64,000 nucleotides of DNA from an uncultured Rhodanobacteraceae bacterium (GTDB lineage: Bacteria; Pseudomonadota; Gammaproteobacteria; Xanthomonadales; SZUA-5), in NCBI GenBank assembly GCA_937928755.1, contig CALEZI010000072.1, positions 1-64,000 on the forward strand, read 5' to 3'. The number at the start of each line of letters is the position of its first letter. Position 1 is the stretch's first letter. Shown piece by piece: positions 18,339-27,127 of this stretch. The notes under the pieces were generated by a model. The model was not told where the DNA came from, made no database searches, and saw only the letters and a list, made by a program, of their open reading frames with translations. Both the position numbers and the translations under genes were made by a program.

Positions 18339-18881
18339 TCAGTCGGCGCCGGGCGCCACCTGCGGCACCGCTTGCAGGGTCGAGGCGTCGACGCCGCGCT
18401 CGACCAGGGTTGCCACCAGCGCATCAAGGCGAGCGCCGTCCATGGTCGGTTCGCGGCCGAACACCCAGGCGAGCTTGCGGTCCGGCGTGGCCAGCGCGGC
18501 GCCCTGGTAATCCTCGTCGACGTGCACCACCACCAGTTCCGTCGAGAACGGCCACACGAACTGCACTTTCCAGCGTGCGCCATTGCTGCCGGGAACCACG
18601 GTCGAGATGCCGCGCCAGCGCCGGTCTTCCTCGCCGAAACGCTTCTTGAACACGAAATCGTTGTCGATGCGGCCGTCCGGGCGCAGGCGATATTCGTCGC
18701 GGGTGGCGACCTTTCCCTTCTCGAAGAAATACGGGACATGCGCGATCACATACCAGGTGCCCATGAAGCGCGGCAGGTCCACGCTCGGTGCGGGTTCGAG
18801 CGGCGGGCGTTCGCGCGCGCCGGGGCTGGCGCAGGCGGCGAGCAGCATCACCATCATCAGGGCAAACAGACGGATCTTCAT
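18339..18881 (-). CDS. Lipocalin family lipoprotein (Blc-like)
   Basis: A 180-aa predicted lipoprotein with a type II signal peptide and lipobox LAAC, lipidated at C17. The lipocalin signature GTWYVIAHVP (41-50) is followed by the expected eight-stranded barrel pattern, including RWKVQFVWPF and LVVVHVDEDYQ. Bacterial lipocalins of the Blc type bind fatty acids or lysophospholipids at the outer membrane. The start overlaps the stop of the upstream SDR gene by 4 bp (ATGA at 18878-18881), so the two are co-translated. Confidence 0.88.
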   Translation of the reverse strand: MKIRLFALMMVMLLAACASPGARERPPLEPAPSVDLPRFMGTWYVIAHVPYFFEKGKVATRDEYRLRPDGRIDNDFVFKKRFGEEDRRWRGISTVVPGSNGARWKVQFVWPFSTELVVVHVDEDYQGAALATPDRKLAWVFGREPTMDGARLDALVATLVERGVDASTLQAVPQVAPGAD

Positions 18882-19837
18882 TTCTCCACCCCCGACAAAA
18901 CCGCCGCGGCTTGAGCGGCAAGGAAGTCGCGCAATTGCTCGGCGTTCACCGAGGTCTTGCGCGTCAGCGAAAACTCATGCTCCGGATCAAGCACGCGATC
19001 GAGCCAGATGCCACCATCGGCGGCGATCGGTGGCCGCGTGCTGCCGAGCCACAACGCCGTGTCGGCGCCCTCCTCGGCGGTGCGCAGGTGCCGCCGCAAG
19101 GTGGCACGGAACGCGGGCAGCGCGGTCTGCACGCCGGTGGTGTCGACCCAGCCCGGATGCATCACGTAAACCCGCGGCTGATCCGACCAGCGCTGGTTCC
19201 AGGCTCGCGTCAGCTCGACCTGGGCGCGCTTGTGCATGGCGTAGGCGGACATGCCGTCGTGGTTCGCTGCGGTCGTCGCGGCCATTTCGGCGAGGCGCAA
19301 CGGCGAGCCGTACATGCCACCGGAACTCATGTTGATCACCGCGGCGCCATCGTTGAAGCGCCCGGCGGCGCGCAGGCCCTCCGTGAGCACGTAGTGGCTC
19401 AGCAGATTGGTGACGAACGAAGTCTCCAGGCCTTCGGGCGTGAGTTCGAAACGATCGAGCAGCAGGCCGACATTGTTGACCAGCACATCGATGCGCTCGC
19501 CGCGCGCGGTCAAATCCTGCACCAGCCGTGCCGTGTCGGTGACGCTGGAAAAGTCCACGCGCAACGGCAGCATGCGTTTCCCGCCACCCGCGGCGCGACT
19601 CAATTCGGCCAGCTTGTCCTGGCTGCGTGCCGCCGCCAGTACCCGCGCGCCGCGCGCATGCGCCAGGAGCGATATCGCCGCGCCGATACCGCCGCTGGCT
19701 CCGGTGATCAGCCAGGTCTGGCCATCGAGGCGCTGCGGGCCGGCCAGCCAGTCGCGCTGCCGACGACGCAGACCGATGCGACTGAAGCGGGTGAAGAATC
19801 GTGAGTAGAAGAACAGGCTGGCGAGCGCGCGAAGCAT
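18878..19837 (-). CDS. SDR family oxidoreductase (DHRS12-like)
   Basis: A 319-aa short-chain dehydrogenase/reductase. It has a hydrophobic N-terminal segment (about 1-20) and then a Rossmann fold. Motifs are TGASGGIG (45-52), NNVG (121-124), S171-S172 and the catalytic pair Y199-x3-K203 (YAMHK). The longer C-terminus resembles DHRS12-type members. The substrate is unknown. It is translationally coupled to the lipocalin, suggesting action on a lipid or other hydrophobic compound. Confidence 0.85.
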   Translation of the reverse strand: MLRALASLFFYSRFFTRFSRIGLRRRQRDWLAGPQRLDGQTWLITGASGGIGAAISLLAHARGARVLAAARSQDKLAELSRAAGGGKRMLPLRVDFSSVTDTARLVQDLTARGERIDVLVNNVGLLLDRFELTPEGLETSFVTNLLSHYVLTEGLRAAGRFNDGAAVINMSSGGMYGSPLRLAEMAATTAANHDGMSAYAMHKRAQVELTRAWNQRWSDQPRVYVMHPGWVDTTGVQTALPAFRATLRRHLRTAEEGADTALWLGSTRPPIAADGGIWLDRVLDPEHEFSLTRKTSVNAEQLRDFLAAQAAAVLSGVEK

Positions 19838-20008
19838 GCAGGGATTGAGCAGTTCAGATCAGGATGACCGCGAGGCTACGCCTGCCCATGTGTGCGTCGC
19901 GCAATGGCGTGGACAATCTGCAGGTTTGGCGACGACCTGCCCTCCATCTGCGGCCGACGCGCCGCAATCGGCTATCGTTCGCCGCACCCTGCTCCTGGAA
20001 TCGGGACG

Positions 20009-21097
20009 ATGAATGCCAGCGTCGCCCAACACCTGCGCCTGCTGCCCGGCGTCCCGCTGATCGATTCGCCCTTCTTCGAATCCATCTGCGCCTCCGGCCA
20101 CTTCACGCCCGAGGAAGAGCGCATCGCCCGCAGCCTCCATCGCGATGGCTACGCGATCCTGGAGTACCCGGACAAGCAGATCCTGGCGCGCGCGTTACGC
20201 ATCCGCAATTCGCTTGCGCCGCGGTTCGCCGCCGCGCTTGCCGGGGGCGATCGCTACACCGGTCGCCTGATGCCGCCGCGTTTCCAGGACGCCTGGGACA
20301 TCGATGCCGACGTCGCGGCCATCGCCACCGAGCCGGCCATGCTGGCGCTGCTGACGAAACTCTACGGACGCGCCGCCTTTCCGTTCCAGACGCTGAACTT
20401 CGAGCGCGGATCGCAGCAGCATGTGCACACCGATGCCGTGCATTTCAACTCGTGGCCGCAGGGCTTCATGTGCGGCGTCTGGGTGGCGCTCGAAGACGTC
20501 ACTGCGGACAACGGCCCGCTGCTGTATTGCCCCGGCAGCCATCGTTGGGCGATCTACGACAACGAGCAGACCATGGCCACGCCTGCGGACCGGAATCGCC
20601 CCGCGTCGCAAGCCGCCTTTCACGATCTCTGGAACGCGTTGATCGCCGATCGCAACGCGACGCCGACCCGCTTCCTGCCGCGTGCCGGTCAGGCGCTGAT
20701 CTGGGCGGCCAACCTGCTGCACGGCGGCGCACCGATCGTCGACCCGCAGGCGACGCGCTGGTCGCAGGTCACGCATTACTACTTCGACAACTGCGCGTAC
20801 TACCGACCGATGGCTACCCAGCTCCTGTGTGGAGCTGCCGCTTTCATCGAGCCGAGAAACCTGAGTTCGGGCGCAGCGGTCGTGCCGACCTTCGCCGGCG
20901 AAGCTCTCGATGCAGAATTCGTGCGCGAATGCCGGCGCCGGGCGCAGGACCGCGACGAACGGCAACTGACATCGCTGCCCGTCGATTTCGACCCGGATCG
21001 CTACCTGCAGTTGAACGCCGATGTCGCCGCTGCCGGCGCGGACGCCGCCTACCACTACGCGACCCACGGCAGGCTGGAAGGACGCCGCTACCGCTGA
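20009..21097 (+). CDS. Phytanoyl-CoA dioxygenase (PhyH) family protein
   Basis: A 362-aa Fe(II)/2-oxoglutarate-dependent oxygenase candidate. The facial triad is visible as H140-T-D142 (QQHVHTDAVHF) and distal H238 (LLHGGAP), with R250 placed to bind 2-oxoglutarate. The segment ALEDVTADNGPLLYCPGSH is typical of PhyH proteins that hydroxylate small molecules. The C-terminal 60 residues (FDPDRYLQLNADVAAAG) match a short motif seen after glycosyltransferase and methyltransferase domains. The start at 20009 was preferred over the frame opening at 19892 because the first 39 residues there are not conserved in style. Confidence 0.85.
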   Translation: MNASVAQHLRLLPGVPLIDSPFFESICASGHFTPEEERIARSLHRDGYAILEYPDKQILARALRIRNSLAPRFAAALAGGDRYTGRLMPPRFQDAWDIDADVAAIATEPAMLALLTKLYGRAAFPFQTLNFERGSQQHVHTDAVHFNSWPQGFMCGVWVALEDVTADNGPLLYCPGSHRWAIYDNEQTMATPADRNRPASQAAFHDLWNALIADRNATPTRFLPRAGQALIWAANLLHGGAPIVDPQATRWSQVTHYYFDNCAYYRPMATQLLCGAAAFIEPRNLSSGAAVVPTFAGEALDAEFVRECRRRAQDRDERQLTSLPVDFDPDRYLQLNADVAAAGADAAYHYATHGRLEGRRYR

Positions 21098-21120
21098 CGC
21101 GCCAGCGCAAGACTGTGGGA

Positions 21121-21173
21121 GCGGGTTCAACCCGCGAGCTCTGGCTTTGCTCGGGCCGGGAGAAGCTCGCGGG
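21121..21173. repeat. REP-like palindromes upstream of the ligase cassette
   Basis: GCGGGTT-C-AACCCGC (21121-21135) is a perfect small palindrome. CCCGCGAGCT (21131-21140) pairs perfectly with AGCTCGCGGG (21164-21173). The preceding TGTGGGAGCGGGTT context is common in gammaproteobacterial dispersed repeats. It sits between the PhyH stop and the exonuclease start. Confidence 0.55.
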
Positions 21174-21239
21174 CGATCCATGGCCCGCGTACACGTGTCC
21201 TTCGCGCGCGCGCCGATGCAATCGCGGCATGCTTGCAGG

Positions 21240-22241
21240 ATGAGCGAGCTGATCGAACTCCGGCCCGAAGGCTTGTACTGCGCCGCCGGCGACTTCTACA
21301 TCGACCCGTGGCGGCCGGTGGCGCGTGCGGTGATCACGCACGGCCATGCCGATCATGCGCGCGCGGGCAGCGAGCGCTATCACGCGGCGCGCGCGGGCAT
21401 CGGTTTGCTCGAGTGGCGCTTGCCGGGCGCGAACTTGTGCCCACTCGACTATGGCGAAAGCGTGCGGATGGGCGCTTGTCAGGTGTCGCTGCATCCGGCG
21501 GGACATGTGCTCGGATCGGCGCAAGTGCGCGTGGAATGCGCAGGCGAGGTCTGGGTGGTGTCGGGCGACTACAAACGTGCGCCCGATCCCACCTGCGCGG
21601 CCTTCGAACCGCAACGCTGCGATGTGTTCATCACCGAAGCCACGTTTGCGATGCCGATCTATCGCTGGCCAACCATGGTCGAGGTGATCGCCGAACTGGA
21701 CGCGTTCTGGACCGAGTGCCAGGCGCAAGGGGAAACGGCGGTACTGCTGTGTTATGCGCTGGGCAAGGCGCAGCGCGTGCTGGCCGAACTGTACGCGCAG
21801 TGTCCGCATCGTCGCGACGAGGTCGTACTGCTGCACGGAGCGATGGAAACGCCGGTGGACATCTATCGTCGCGCCGGCATTCACATGCTGAAGAGCGAGT
21901 CGCTGATCGGCAGCGGCGTCGAGTCGACCGTCGGCCGTTTGCTGATCGCGCCGCCCTCGGCGGCGGGCAGCCCTTTCATGCGCCGGGTGAAGAATCCAAA
22001 GGTGGCGTTCGCCTCAGGCTGGATGCAGGTGCGCGGCGTGCGTCGACGCGCCAGCCATGATCGCGGTTTCGTCATCTCCGACCATGCGGACTGGCCAGCG
22101 TTGATCGGCAGCATCCGTGACAGCGGCGCGACCCGCGTGCTCGCCACCCATGGACGCACGCAGGCGCTGGTGCGTTATCTCAATGAGCAAGGTATCCGCG
22201 CCAGCGCGCTGGCAACCGAGCTTGGGGGAGAGGACACGTGA
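21240..22241 (+). CDS. Ligase-associated MBL-fold DNA exonuclease
   Basis: A 333-aa metallo-beta-lactamase-fold nuclease, the first gene of the ligase-associated cassette. Metal-binding THGHADHA lies at 33-40 (H34, H36, D38, H39). Other landmarks are HPAGHVLGSAQ near 85, VVSGDYK, and beta-CASP-like features in ALGKAQRV and TEATFAMP. Family members act as exonucleases on DNA ends. The frame is open from 21021, but the family start MSELIELRPEGLY at 21240 is clear. A REP-like repeat and 148 bp separate it from the ligase gene. Confidence 0.9.
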   Translation: MSELIELRPEGLYCAAGDFYIDPWRPVARAVITHGHADHARAGSERYHAARAGIGLLEWRLPGANLCPLDYGESVRMGACQVSLHPAGHVLGSAQVRVECAGEVWVVSGDYKRAPDPTCAAFEPQRCDVFITEATFAMPIYRWPTMVEVIAELDAFWTECQAQGETAVLLCYALGKAQRVLAELYAQCPHRRDEVVLLHGAMETPVDIYRRAGIHMLKSESLIGSGVESTVGRLLIAPPSAAGSPFMRRVKNPKVAFASGWMQVRGVRRRASHDRGFVISDHADWPALIGSIRDSGATRVLATHGRTQALVRYLNEQGIRASALATELGGEDT

Positions 22242-22289
22242 ATCCAGATCGCGCTTTGCTGCTCGCTTGTTTGCGCATCGAATCCGGAC

Positions 22290-22363
22290 GTAGGTCACGT
22301 TGCCCGGAGGGCTACGTGACAGGTATCGCGATGTCACGTAGGCCTGCGGCCAACATGACCTAC
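22290..22363. repeat. Nested REP/BIME-like palindrome inside the repair cassette
   Basis: The outer arms (22290-22302 and 22351-22363) read GTAGGTCACGTTG and the complement of GTAGGTCATGTTG, with one mismatch. The inner arms CTACGTGACA (22312-22321) and TGTCACGTAG (22332-22341) are perfect. The structure ends 26 bp before the ligase start codon. It looks like a repetitive extragenic palindrome inserted between two co-directional genes. Confidence 0.75.
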
Positions 22364-22389
22364 AAAATCGATGACTTGTCGGGTGTTAC

Positions 22390-23982
22390 TTGAAGGTCTT
22401 CGCCGAACTCTATTTCGCACTGGGCGAAACCCGCGCGCTCGGGCGCAAGCGCGAGCTGCTGGTGGATTACTTCCGCGTCGCTGCGCCCGCGGATGCGGCG
22501 TATGCGGTGTACTTTCTGCGCGGCGGTCGTTTGCGGCAGTTGTACCAGCGCCAGGAACTGCTCGATGCGCTGCTCGAAGCCAGCGCTCTGCCGCTGTGGC
22601 TGATCGAGGACAGCTACGCGGAGGTCGGCGATCTCGCGGAAACCCTGACGCTGCTGGCGCCGGAGGCGGATGGTGCGTCCGGCGGGCAGAACCTGGCGCA
22701 GTTGGTCGAGCACGATCTGCTGCCGTTGAAGTCGATGGATGCCGCCGCGCGCCGGCGCGCGCTGATTGCGCTGTGGCGTCGTCACGGTCGGCATGAGCGC
22801 CTGCTGCTCAACAAGTTGATCACTGGCGGACTGCGCATCGGCGTCGGCGACGGGCTGTTGCATCAGGCTCTGGCGCGCGCGCTTGAGGTGCCGCTGTCGT
22901 GCATCGCCGAACGCCTGCTCGGTGAGTTCGTGCCGACTGCAGCGGCGTACCTCAGACTGGCGGCGCCTGCGGATGCCGACACCACGCACACGCCGTTGCC
23001 GTTCTACCTCGCGAGTGCGCTGGCCGATGCAGATGTGCAAGCCACCCTCGCGGCGCTCGGCGACTGGCGCATCGAATGGAAGCTTGATGGCATCCGCGCG
23101 CAGTTGATCCGCCATGCCGGCGGCGTGCGTTTGTTCTCGCGCGGCGAGGAGTGGCTCGACGGGCGTTTTCCGGAGATCGAAGCGGCGGCGCTGGCGCTGC
23201 CGCCGGGATCGACGCTCGACGGCGAGATCGTCGCGCTGGATGGCCGCGGATCGGTGGCGCCATTCAGCGCCTTGCAGCGGCGCATCGGCAAACGCAAGCC
23301 GGGCGCTAAGCTGCTGGCCGAAATCCCGGTCGCATTGATCGCCTTCGATCTGTTGCGCGGCGGGGAAATGGATCTGCGCGAGCAGCCGTTGCGCGAGCGC
23401 GTCGATGCGCTGCGAGCGCTGGTCGAGCCACTCGGCACAACGTCGCTCCGGATGATGCCGGGCCTGCACGCCGCGGATCACGCGGAGCTTGCGACGCGCC
23501 GCGAAGAAGCGCGCGCGCATGGCTACGAAGGCCTGATGCTCAAGCTGCTCGCAGGCCCCTACCGCAGCGGTCGCGTGCGTGGCGAGTGGTACAAGTGGAA
23601 GCTGGCGCCGCGCAGCGTCGATGCGGTGTTGATCTACGCCGGGGCCGGACACGGTAAACGCGCCAGCCTGCATTCGGACTACACACTGGCGCTGTGGTCA
23701 GGCGACAAGCTGGTGCCGGTGGCCAAGGCCTATTCGGGGCTGAGCAACGCCGAACTGACCATCCTCGACCGCTGGATCCGCGCGCATACGCTGGAGCGCT
23801 TCGGCCCGGTGCGCGTCGTCGAGCCGCTGCAGGTGTTCGAGATCGCCTTCGAAGGCGTGAACCTGTCGAAACGCCACAAGTCCGGCGTCGCGGTGCGCTT
23901 TCCGCGCATCCTGCGCTGGCGCAGCGACAAGACCGCGCGCGACGCCGACCAGCTGGACACCTTGCTCGCGATGGCGCGATGA
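22390..23982 (+). CDS. ATP-dependent DNA ligase of the repair cassette
   Basis: A 530-aa DNA ligase using ATP. Residues 1-200 are the N-terminal ligase domain (FAELYFALGETRALGRKREL). Nucleotidyl motif I is EWKLDGIRAQ with adenylated K231. Other motifs are SRGEEW, TLDGEIVALD, FDLLRGG, GYEGLMLKLL and YKWKL. The OB-fold domain ends the protein. The start is TTG at 22390, chosen because family N-termini begin MKxFAxLY at this point and no ATG fits. No strong ribosome site is visible. The stop overlaps the helicase ATG (ATGA). Confidence 0.93.
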   Translation: MKVFAELYFALGETRALGRKRELLVDYFRVAAPADAAYAVYFLRGGRLRQLYQRQELLDALLEASALPLWLIEDSYAEVGDLAETLTLLAPEADGASGGQNLAQLVEHDLLPLKSMDAAARRRALIALWRRHGRHERLLLNKLITGGLRIGVGDGLLHQALARALEVPLSCIAERLLGEFVPTAAAYLRLAAPADADTTHTPLPFYLASALADADVQATLAALGDWRIEWKLDGIRAQLIRHAGGVRLFSRGEEWLDGRFPEIEAAALALPPGSTLDGEIVALDGRGSVAPFSALQRRIGKRKPGAKLLAEIPVALIAFDLLRGGEMDLREQPLRERVDALRALVEPLGTTSLRMMPGLHAADHAELATRREEARAHGYEGLMLKLLAGPYRSGRVRGEWYKWKLAPRSVDAVLIYAGAGHGKRASLHSDYTLALWSGDKLVPVAKAYSGLSNAELTILDRWIRAHTLERFGPVRVVEPLQVFEIAFEGVNLSKRHKSGVAVRFPRILRWRSDKTARDADQLDTLLAMAR

Positions 23983-26435
23983 GCGACACCGACCCGCTGC
24001 TCGCCTGGTTTGCCAAGCAGGGCTGGCAGCCGCTGACGCACCAACTCGAGGTCCACGCGGCGCAGGACGCCGGCCTGAGCGGCCTGCTGATCGCGCCGAC
24101 CGGCAGTGGCAAGACGCTGGCGCTGGCCGGTGCCTGGGTGCGCCGTTTTGCCGGTCGCGCCGCGCAAATCGCCCGCAAGCGCCGCGCGCCGGCGTCGCTG
24201 AAGTGCTTGTGGATCACGCCGATGAAAGCGCTGGCGCTGGACACGCACAGTCATCTGCAGGCGCTCGCCGACGCGCTCGACAGCGGCCTGAAGTTCGAGC
24301 TGCGCAGCGGCGATTCGCTGTCCGGGGCGCGTGGGCGCGCGCGCCGCGGCGCCTGCGATGGGCTGGTGACCACGCCCGAGAGCCTGTCTCTGCTGCTGAG
24401 TTACCCCGAAGCGCGCGAGAGCTTCGCCAACCTGGAACTGGTGGTGGTCGACGAGTGGCACGAGCTGCTCGGCAGCAAGCGCGGCGTACTGCTGGAGCTC
24501 GCCCTGGCGCGTCTGGCCGCGCTGTTGCCCAAGCTGCAGATCTGGGGCGCGTCGGCCAGCATCGGCAATCCGCAGCAGGCGCTGGCCGTGCTCTGCGCCA
24601 CGCGTCCGCAAGCGCGCCTGGTCGACGCGAGATTGCGGCGCCAACTCGATTTGCGCACGCTGTTGCCGGGCCCCACCCAGCGCTTCGCCTTTGCCGGGCA
24701 CCTCGGCATCGCGCAGTTACGCCAGGTGCTGGAGGAGATCGGCAAGGCTCGTTCGAGCCTGTGCTTCGTCAATGTGCGCTCGCAGGCGGAGCTCTGGTAC
24801 CAGGCGCTGCTGTCGGTGTGGCCGTATGCGCCGGAGGAACTGGCGCTGCACCATGGCTCGCTGAGCATGGCGCAGCGCCAGTCGGTGGAACAGGGCTTGC
24901 GGGAGTCGCGCCTGCGCGCCGTGGTGTGTACTTCCGCGCTCGATCTCGGCGTCGACTTTCCGGGCGTCGAGCAGGTGATCCAGATCGGCAGTCCACGTGG
25001 TCTGGCGCGCCTGCTGCAACGGGCCGGGCGTTCACAGCATCGACCGCATCTGGCCAGCCGCGTGGTGATGGTGCCGACACACGCTTTCGAGTTGATCGAG
25101 TTCGCGGCGATGCAGCGCAGCGTGGAGCTTGGCGAAGTCGAGCCGCGCGCGCCGCTGGCGTTGAGCCTGGACGTGCTGATCCAGCACCTGGTCAGCGTTG
25201 CCATCGGTTTTGGCTTCGACGCCGACGACATGTTGCGCGAGGTGCGCAGTTGCCACGCCTTCCGCGATCTCGACGACGTCGATTTCGAGCGCTGCCTGGA
25301 TGTGATCGTGCGCGGCGGCAGCGCGCTCGCCGGTTATGCCGATTTTCAGCGGGTGGTCTGCGTCGATGGCATCTACAGCGTGCAGGACCGCAGGCAGGTC
25401 GCGCGCCATCGCATGGGGATCGGCACCATCACCAGCGACGCGGCGATCGGCGTCAAGCTGCTGCGCGGCGGCAAGCTCGGCGAGGTCGAGGAGAGCTTCA
25501 TTGCCCGATTGGCACCCGGCACGCGCTTTCATTTCGCCGGGCGCGCGCTGGAACTGGTGCGCGTCCACGACATGGTCGCCCAGGTGCGTATCGCCAGGGG
25601 CAAAGGCGCCACCGTGGTGCCGCGCTGGGGCGGCGGCAGCCTGCCGATCTCGGCCACCCTGGGCGCAGCATTGCGGCGCGAACTCGGCCTTGCGCCGGCC
25701 GATGCGCCCGAGCGCGTCGCTGCCGCAGCGATGCTCGCGACCCAGGCGCAGCGCTCGCGCGTTCCGCATCCGGGTCAGTTGCTGATCGAGCGCCTGACCC
25801 ATCCACGGCGCGGCGAACTGTATCTGTATCCCTTCGCGGGACGCCGTCTGCACGAAGGGCTCGGGGCGTTGATTGCGCTGCGCCTGTCGCGCCTGTCGCC
25901 GCTGTCGCTGAGCTATTCGGCCAACGACTACGGGCTGGTGCTGAACAGCAGTACTCCGGGCGCTTTCGCGAATCTCGAGAGCGAAGGCTGGCGCGCACTG
26001 TTGTCGCCGCTGAAGCTGGATGAGGATCTGGGCGCAGTCGCCAACCTGGGCGAACTGGCGCGCCGCAAGTTTCGCGAGATTGCGCGCATCGTCGGCTTCA
26101 CGCCGCCGAATCTGCCCGGGCGCGCGGCGCGCAGCGTGCGTTACCTGCAAGCGAGCAGCAGCATGCTGTTCGAGGTGCTGCGCGAGCACGATCCGCAGCA
26201 TGTGCTGCTGCAACTGGCGCAGCGCGAGGCGCTCGGCGCGGAACTCGATCAGGCAATGCTCGGCGAGTGCCTGGAGCGCCTCGGCAGGCAGGAACTGCTG
26301 ACCGTGGATATCGATGAACTCACGCCCTTCAGTTTTCCCTTGTGGGCCGAGTACCAACGTGGCGAGGTGAGCAGCGAGGACTGGCGCACGCGCATCGAGC
26401 GTGCTGCCGCAAAGTTGGACGCCGATTGTGGATAA
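23979..26435 (+). CDS. Ligase-associated Lhr-type DEXH helicase
   Basis: An 818-aa ATP-dependent helicase resembling the Lhr core. Walker A is APTGSGKT (39-46), the DEAH-type box is DEWH (158-161), followed by SAS-like GASASIGN. The second RecA domain has SALDLGVDFPGVEQVIQIGSPRG and QRAGRSQHRP (motif VI). The winged-helix and Lhr-specific C-terminal domain follow (FRREIARI-like KFREIARIVGF). In Pseudomonas putida the equivalent Lhr-Core is encoded with a phosphoesterase, an exonuclease and a ligase. Start ATG 23979 overlaps the ligase stop by 4 bp; the stop overlaps the pdeM GTG. Confidence 0.92.
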   Translation: MSDTDPLLAWFAKQGWQPLTHQLEVHAAQDAGLSGLLIAPTGSGKTLALAGAWVRRFAGRAAQIARKRRAPASLKCLWITPMKALALDTHSHLQALADALDSGLKFELRSGDSLSGARGRARRGACDGLVTTPESLSLLLSYPEARESFANLELVVVDEWHELLGSKRGVLLELALARLAALLPKLQIWGASASIGNPQQALAVLCATRPQARLVDARLRRQLDLRTLLPGPTQRFAFAGHLGIAQLRQVLEEIGKARSSLCFVNVRSQAELWYQALLSVWPYAPEELALHHGSLSMAQRQSVEQGLRESRLRAVVCTSALDLGVDFPGVEQVIQIGSPRGLARLLQRAGRSQHRPHLASRVVMVPTHAFELIEFAAMQRSVELGEVEPRAPLALSLDVLIQHLVSVAIGFGFDADDMLREVRSCHAFRDLDDVDFERCLDVIVRGGSALAGYADFQRVVCVDGIYSVQDRRQVARHRMGIGTITSDAAIGVKLLRGGKLGEVEESFIARLAPGTRFHFAGRALELVRVHDMVAQVRIARGKGATVVPRWGGGSLPISATLGAALRRELGLAPADAPERVAAAAMLATQAQRSRVPHPGQLLIERLTHPRRGELYLYPFAGRRLHEGLGALIALRLSRLSPLSLSYSANDYGLVLNSSTPGAFANLESEGWRALLSPLKLDEDLGAVANLGELARRKFREIARIVGFTPPNLPGRAARSVRYLQASSSMLFEVLREHDPQHVLLQLAQREALGAELDQAMLGECLERLGRQELLTVDIDELTPFSFPLWAEYQRGEVSSEDWRTRIERAAAKLDADCG

Positions 26436-27066
26436 GCTCGCCACCACGCTCGGCGATGGCACCGCGGTGTGCCTTTACGGCGAGCGCGCGCTTGCGCTGA
26501 CCGCCGAGCGTTGCCTGCTGATCGCCGACTTGCACCTGGGCAAGGAAGACCTTTTCCGCCGCAGCGGCATCAGCGTGCCGCAGGGTCCGACCGACAAGGA
26601 TCTGGCGCGCCTGACCACGCTGCTCGCGCTCAGCGCGCCCGAGCGCCTGCTGGTGCTCGGCGATTTCGTGCACGGCGCGATTCACGATGCGCCCTGGCTC
26701 GCCGCGTGGCAGCGCTGGCGCGGTATGCACCGCGAATTGGCGGTCGTGGTGATCGCCGGGAATCATGATCGCCAGGTCGATGCGGCGCACATCGAGGCCT
26801 TCGACGTCGAATGGTTACGCGGTGATGTTGAACTCGGCCCGCTGCTGCTGCGCCACGAACCGGGCGTGGACGCCGACCGCCATGTGATCGCCGGGCACCT
26901 GCACCCAGGTCTGCGCCTGCCCGGCATCGCACGCAGCCTGCCCGCCTTTGTGCTCGGTCGCAGGAGCAGCATCCTGCCGGCGTTCGCCAGCTTCAGCGGT
27001 TGCGCGCGCGTCCCGCGAGGCGAACGCATGATCGTCTGTTGCGGCGGGGTTCTGGTGGAGGTCTAG
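26428..27066 (+). CDS. pdeM: Ligase-associated metallophosphoesterase PdeM
   Basis: A calcineurin-type phosphoesterase of about 212 aa, the last gene of the repair cassette. Metal-binding motifs are ADLHLGKE (D34, H36), LGDFVHG (D79), GNHD (111-114), H143 and GHLHP (156-160). Relatives are manganese-dependent DNA endonucleases. The likely start is GTG at 26428, which overlaps the helicase stop by 8 bp; a second GTG at 26401 would add 9 residues. The gene is convergent with the FG-GAP gene, 61 bp away. Confidence 0.9.
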   Translation: MDKLATTLGDGTAVCLYGERALALTAERCLLIADLHLGKEDLFRRSGISVPQGPTDKDLARLTTLLALSAPERLLVLGDFVHGAIHDAPWLAAWQRWRGMHRELAVVVIAGNHDRQVDAAHIEAFDVEWLRGDVELGPLLLRHEPGVDADRHVIAGHLHPGLRLPGIARSLPAFVLGRRSSILPAFASFSGCARVPRGERMIVCCGGVLVEV

Positions 27067-27127
27067 CGGCGCGAACGAACCTGGGCAGGGAAGTACTGGC
27101 CCGGGCATTCCCGGACGCAGACAACCA

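Noticed and set aside
21240..27066. An anti-phage defence island
   Set aside because: Nuclease, helicase and ligase together can look like defence, but this gene set and order is the known ligase-associated repair cassette.
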